Shown: positions 62,640 through 64,000 of the stretch, piece by piece | Layout: each line of letters begins with the position of its first letter | How positions within the stretch are numbered: position 1 is the first letter of the stretch | NCBI GenBank assembly: GCA_001797315.1 | Contig: MGPC01000018.1 | Location: 186,001 to 250,000 of the forward strand | From: Curvibacter sp. GWA2_64_110 | GTDB lineage: Bacteria > Pseudomonadota > Gammaproteobacteria > Burkholderiales > Burkholderiaceae_C | DNA length: 64,000 nt | Direction of reading: 5' to 3' | Notes under the pieces: generated by a model | Seen by the model: the letters and a program-made list of their open reading frames with translations, nothing else | What the model was told of the DNA's origin: nothing | The model's database searches: none | Translations under genes and position numbers: made by a program

Positions 62640-63491
62640 TCACGCCGGCAGCAAGGCTTGCAGGCGCGGCAGAGCCGCCATGGCATTGCGCGTGGTTGCC
62701 GCGGCCAGCACCTCCGGCTCGATGCCGCGCAACTCAGCCAGCACCTGCGCGATGCGCGGCAGTTCGCCCGGCTCGTTTCGGCCTTGCGGCGTACCGGCAG
62801 CCCGCGCTTCGGCCGTCTGGTACAGCCAGTGCGGCGGCATGTCGGGCGCATCGGTCTCCAGCACAAGCGCCTCCAGCGGCAGCGTGGTCGCCAGCCGGCG
62901 CAGGTTCTCGGCACGCTCGTAGGTCAGCGCGCCGCCGAAGCCGAGCTTGAGCCCCAGGGCGATGAAAGCCTGCGCCTGCTGCGCGCTGCCGTTGAAGGCG
63001 TGGGCAATGCCCTGCCATTGATAGCCCCCATTGCCGACCGCGCGCAAGCCCTTGAGCAGCATGTCCGCCGAACGGCGCACGTGCAGGATGACCGGCAAGC
63101 CGTGCTGGCGCGCCAGCTTGAGCTGCTCGACATAGAAAAATTCCTGCCGCTCGCGCAGCGGGCTGGCGCAAAGCTCCGGCACGAAGTAGTCGAGCCCGAT
63201 CTCGCCCACCGCCACCAGGCGCGGGTCGTCGCGCTGTGCGGTCAGCGCGGCATCGAGCCGGGCCAGGTCGTCATCCTGCGCCTGCTTCACGTACAAAGGG
63301 TGGATGCCCAGCGCGTAGCTGTCGCCGGACTCATGGGCCAGCGTACGCACCCGCTCGAAGTCCTGCGCCTGCACCGCCGGCAGCACGCAGTGCGCTACGC
63401 CACGCGCCCGTGCACGTTCGCGTACGGCAGCCACGTCCGGGGCGAATTCCGGGGCGTCCAGATGGCAATGGGTGTCGATCCAGAATCGCAT
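62640..63491 (-). CDS. TatD-family deoxyribonuclease
   Basis: WIDTHCHLDAPEF, AVGEIGLDYF, LETDAPDMPP. Confidence 0.93.
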   Translation of the reverse strand: MRFWIDTHCHLDAPEFAPDVAAVRERARARGVAHCVLPAVQAQDFERVRTLAHESGDSYALGIHPLYVKQAQDDDLARLDAALTAQRDDPRLVAVGEIGLDYFVPELCASPLRERQEFFYVEQLKLARQHGLPVILHVRRSADMLLKGLRAVGNGGYQWQGIAHAFNGSAQQAQAFIALGLKLGFGGALTYERAENLRRLATTLPLEALVLETDAPDMPPHWLYQTAEARAAGTPQGRNEPGELPRIAQVLAELRGIEPEVLAAATTRNAMAALPRLQALLPA

Positions 63492-63505
63492 CGCCCCACC
63501 GCCGT

Positions 63506-64000
63506 TCAGGCGCTCAACCGCCCCTGCTCCAGTCGGAGCTGACGCTGGCAGCGCGCCGCCAGCGTCTCGTCGTGTGTCACCACGATGAAGGCCGTGCCCT
63601 GCTCGCGCGCCAGGCGCAGCATGAGTTCGAACACGCCGTCGGCCGTGCTGCGGTCCAGGTTGCCGGTCGGCTCATCGGCCAGCACGCAGGCCGGCTGCGT
63701 CACCAGCGCGCGCGCAATCGCCACGCGCTGGCGCTCACCGCCCGACAGTTCGGACGGGCGGTGCAACACGCGCTCGGCCAGCCCGACCGCCGCCAACATG
63801 CGCGCGGCGGTCTGCGCCGCTTCGGCGCGCTCCTGGCGCCGGATCCACAACGGCATGGCCACGTTGTCGAGCGCGCTGAATTCCGGCAACAGATGGTGGA
63901 ACTGGTAGACGAAGCCGAGGTGCTGGTTGCGCAACTGGCCCTGGGCCGCCGGCGACAGCGTGGACATCGCCTGCCCCATCAACTGGACCGAGCCGGTCGT
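63506..64000 (-). CDS. lolD: Lipoprotein-releasing ABC transporter ATP-binding protein (5' end beyond window)
   Basis: [50 protein letters not shown]; no ORF boundary inside window. Confidence 0.85.
   Translation of the reverse strand, partial: TTGSVQLMGQAMSTLSPAAQGQLRNQHLGFVYQFHHLLPEFSALDNVAMPLWIRRQERAEAAQTAARMLAAVGLAERVLHRPSELSGGERQRVAIARALVTQPACVLADEPTGNLDRSTADGVFELMLRLAREQGTAFIVVTHDETLAARCQRQLRLEQGRLSA

Overview
High-GC chromosomal window, most likely from a Comamonadaceae-type betaproteobacterium. This is inferred from gene content and style (Bug/TTT proteins, DUF4148, DUF3422) and was not searched. Most of it is ordinary housekeeping: valS, galU, tusA-like, cysM, a liv ABC operon, rarA, lolA, ftsK, trxB, rpmB/rpmG, a desaturase, an RsmB-type methyltransferase, purN, two acyl-CoA dehydrogenases, ribF, ileS, lspA, a hybrid histidine kinase, a TctAB/Bug/GGT cluster, a GspE/PilB-type ATPase, tatD and a partial lolD. 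The main accessory locus is a compact low-GC island (about 12455-15216) at the 3' end of a tRNA-Leu(CAA) gene. It is bounded by a 58-bp direct repeat with one mismatch and has no visible integrase. It carries an intact hipBA module preceded by four TTCCT-N8-AGGAA operators whose centres are exactly 51 bp apart, plus a decayed relBE-type pair. Diverged copies of the sequence downstream of both att-like repeats suggest serial integration of related elements. Two dispersed repeat families occur outside the island: a 17-bp hairpin module (GCTAY-N7-RTAGC), sometimes extended to about 48-70 bp, and a C-rich element of about 90 bp. Members of both appear read in frame inside housekeeping genes (ileS, rarA, a DNA glycosylase, ribF). 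A decayed flagellin gene with a recognisable sigma-28-like promoter, possibly a flagellin-protease fusion remnant, lies at about 48.1-48.8 kb.
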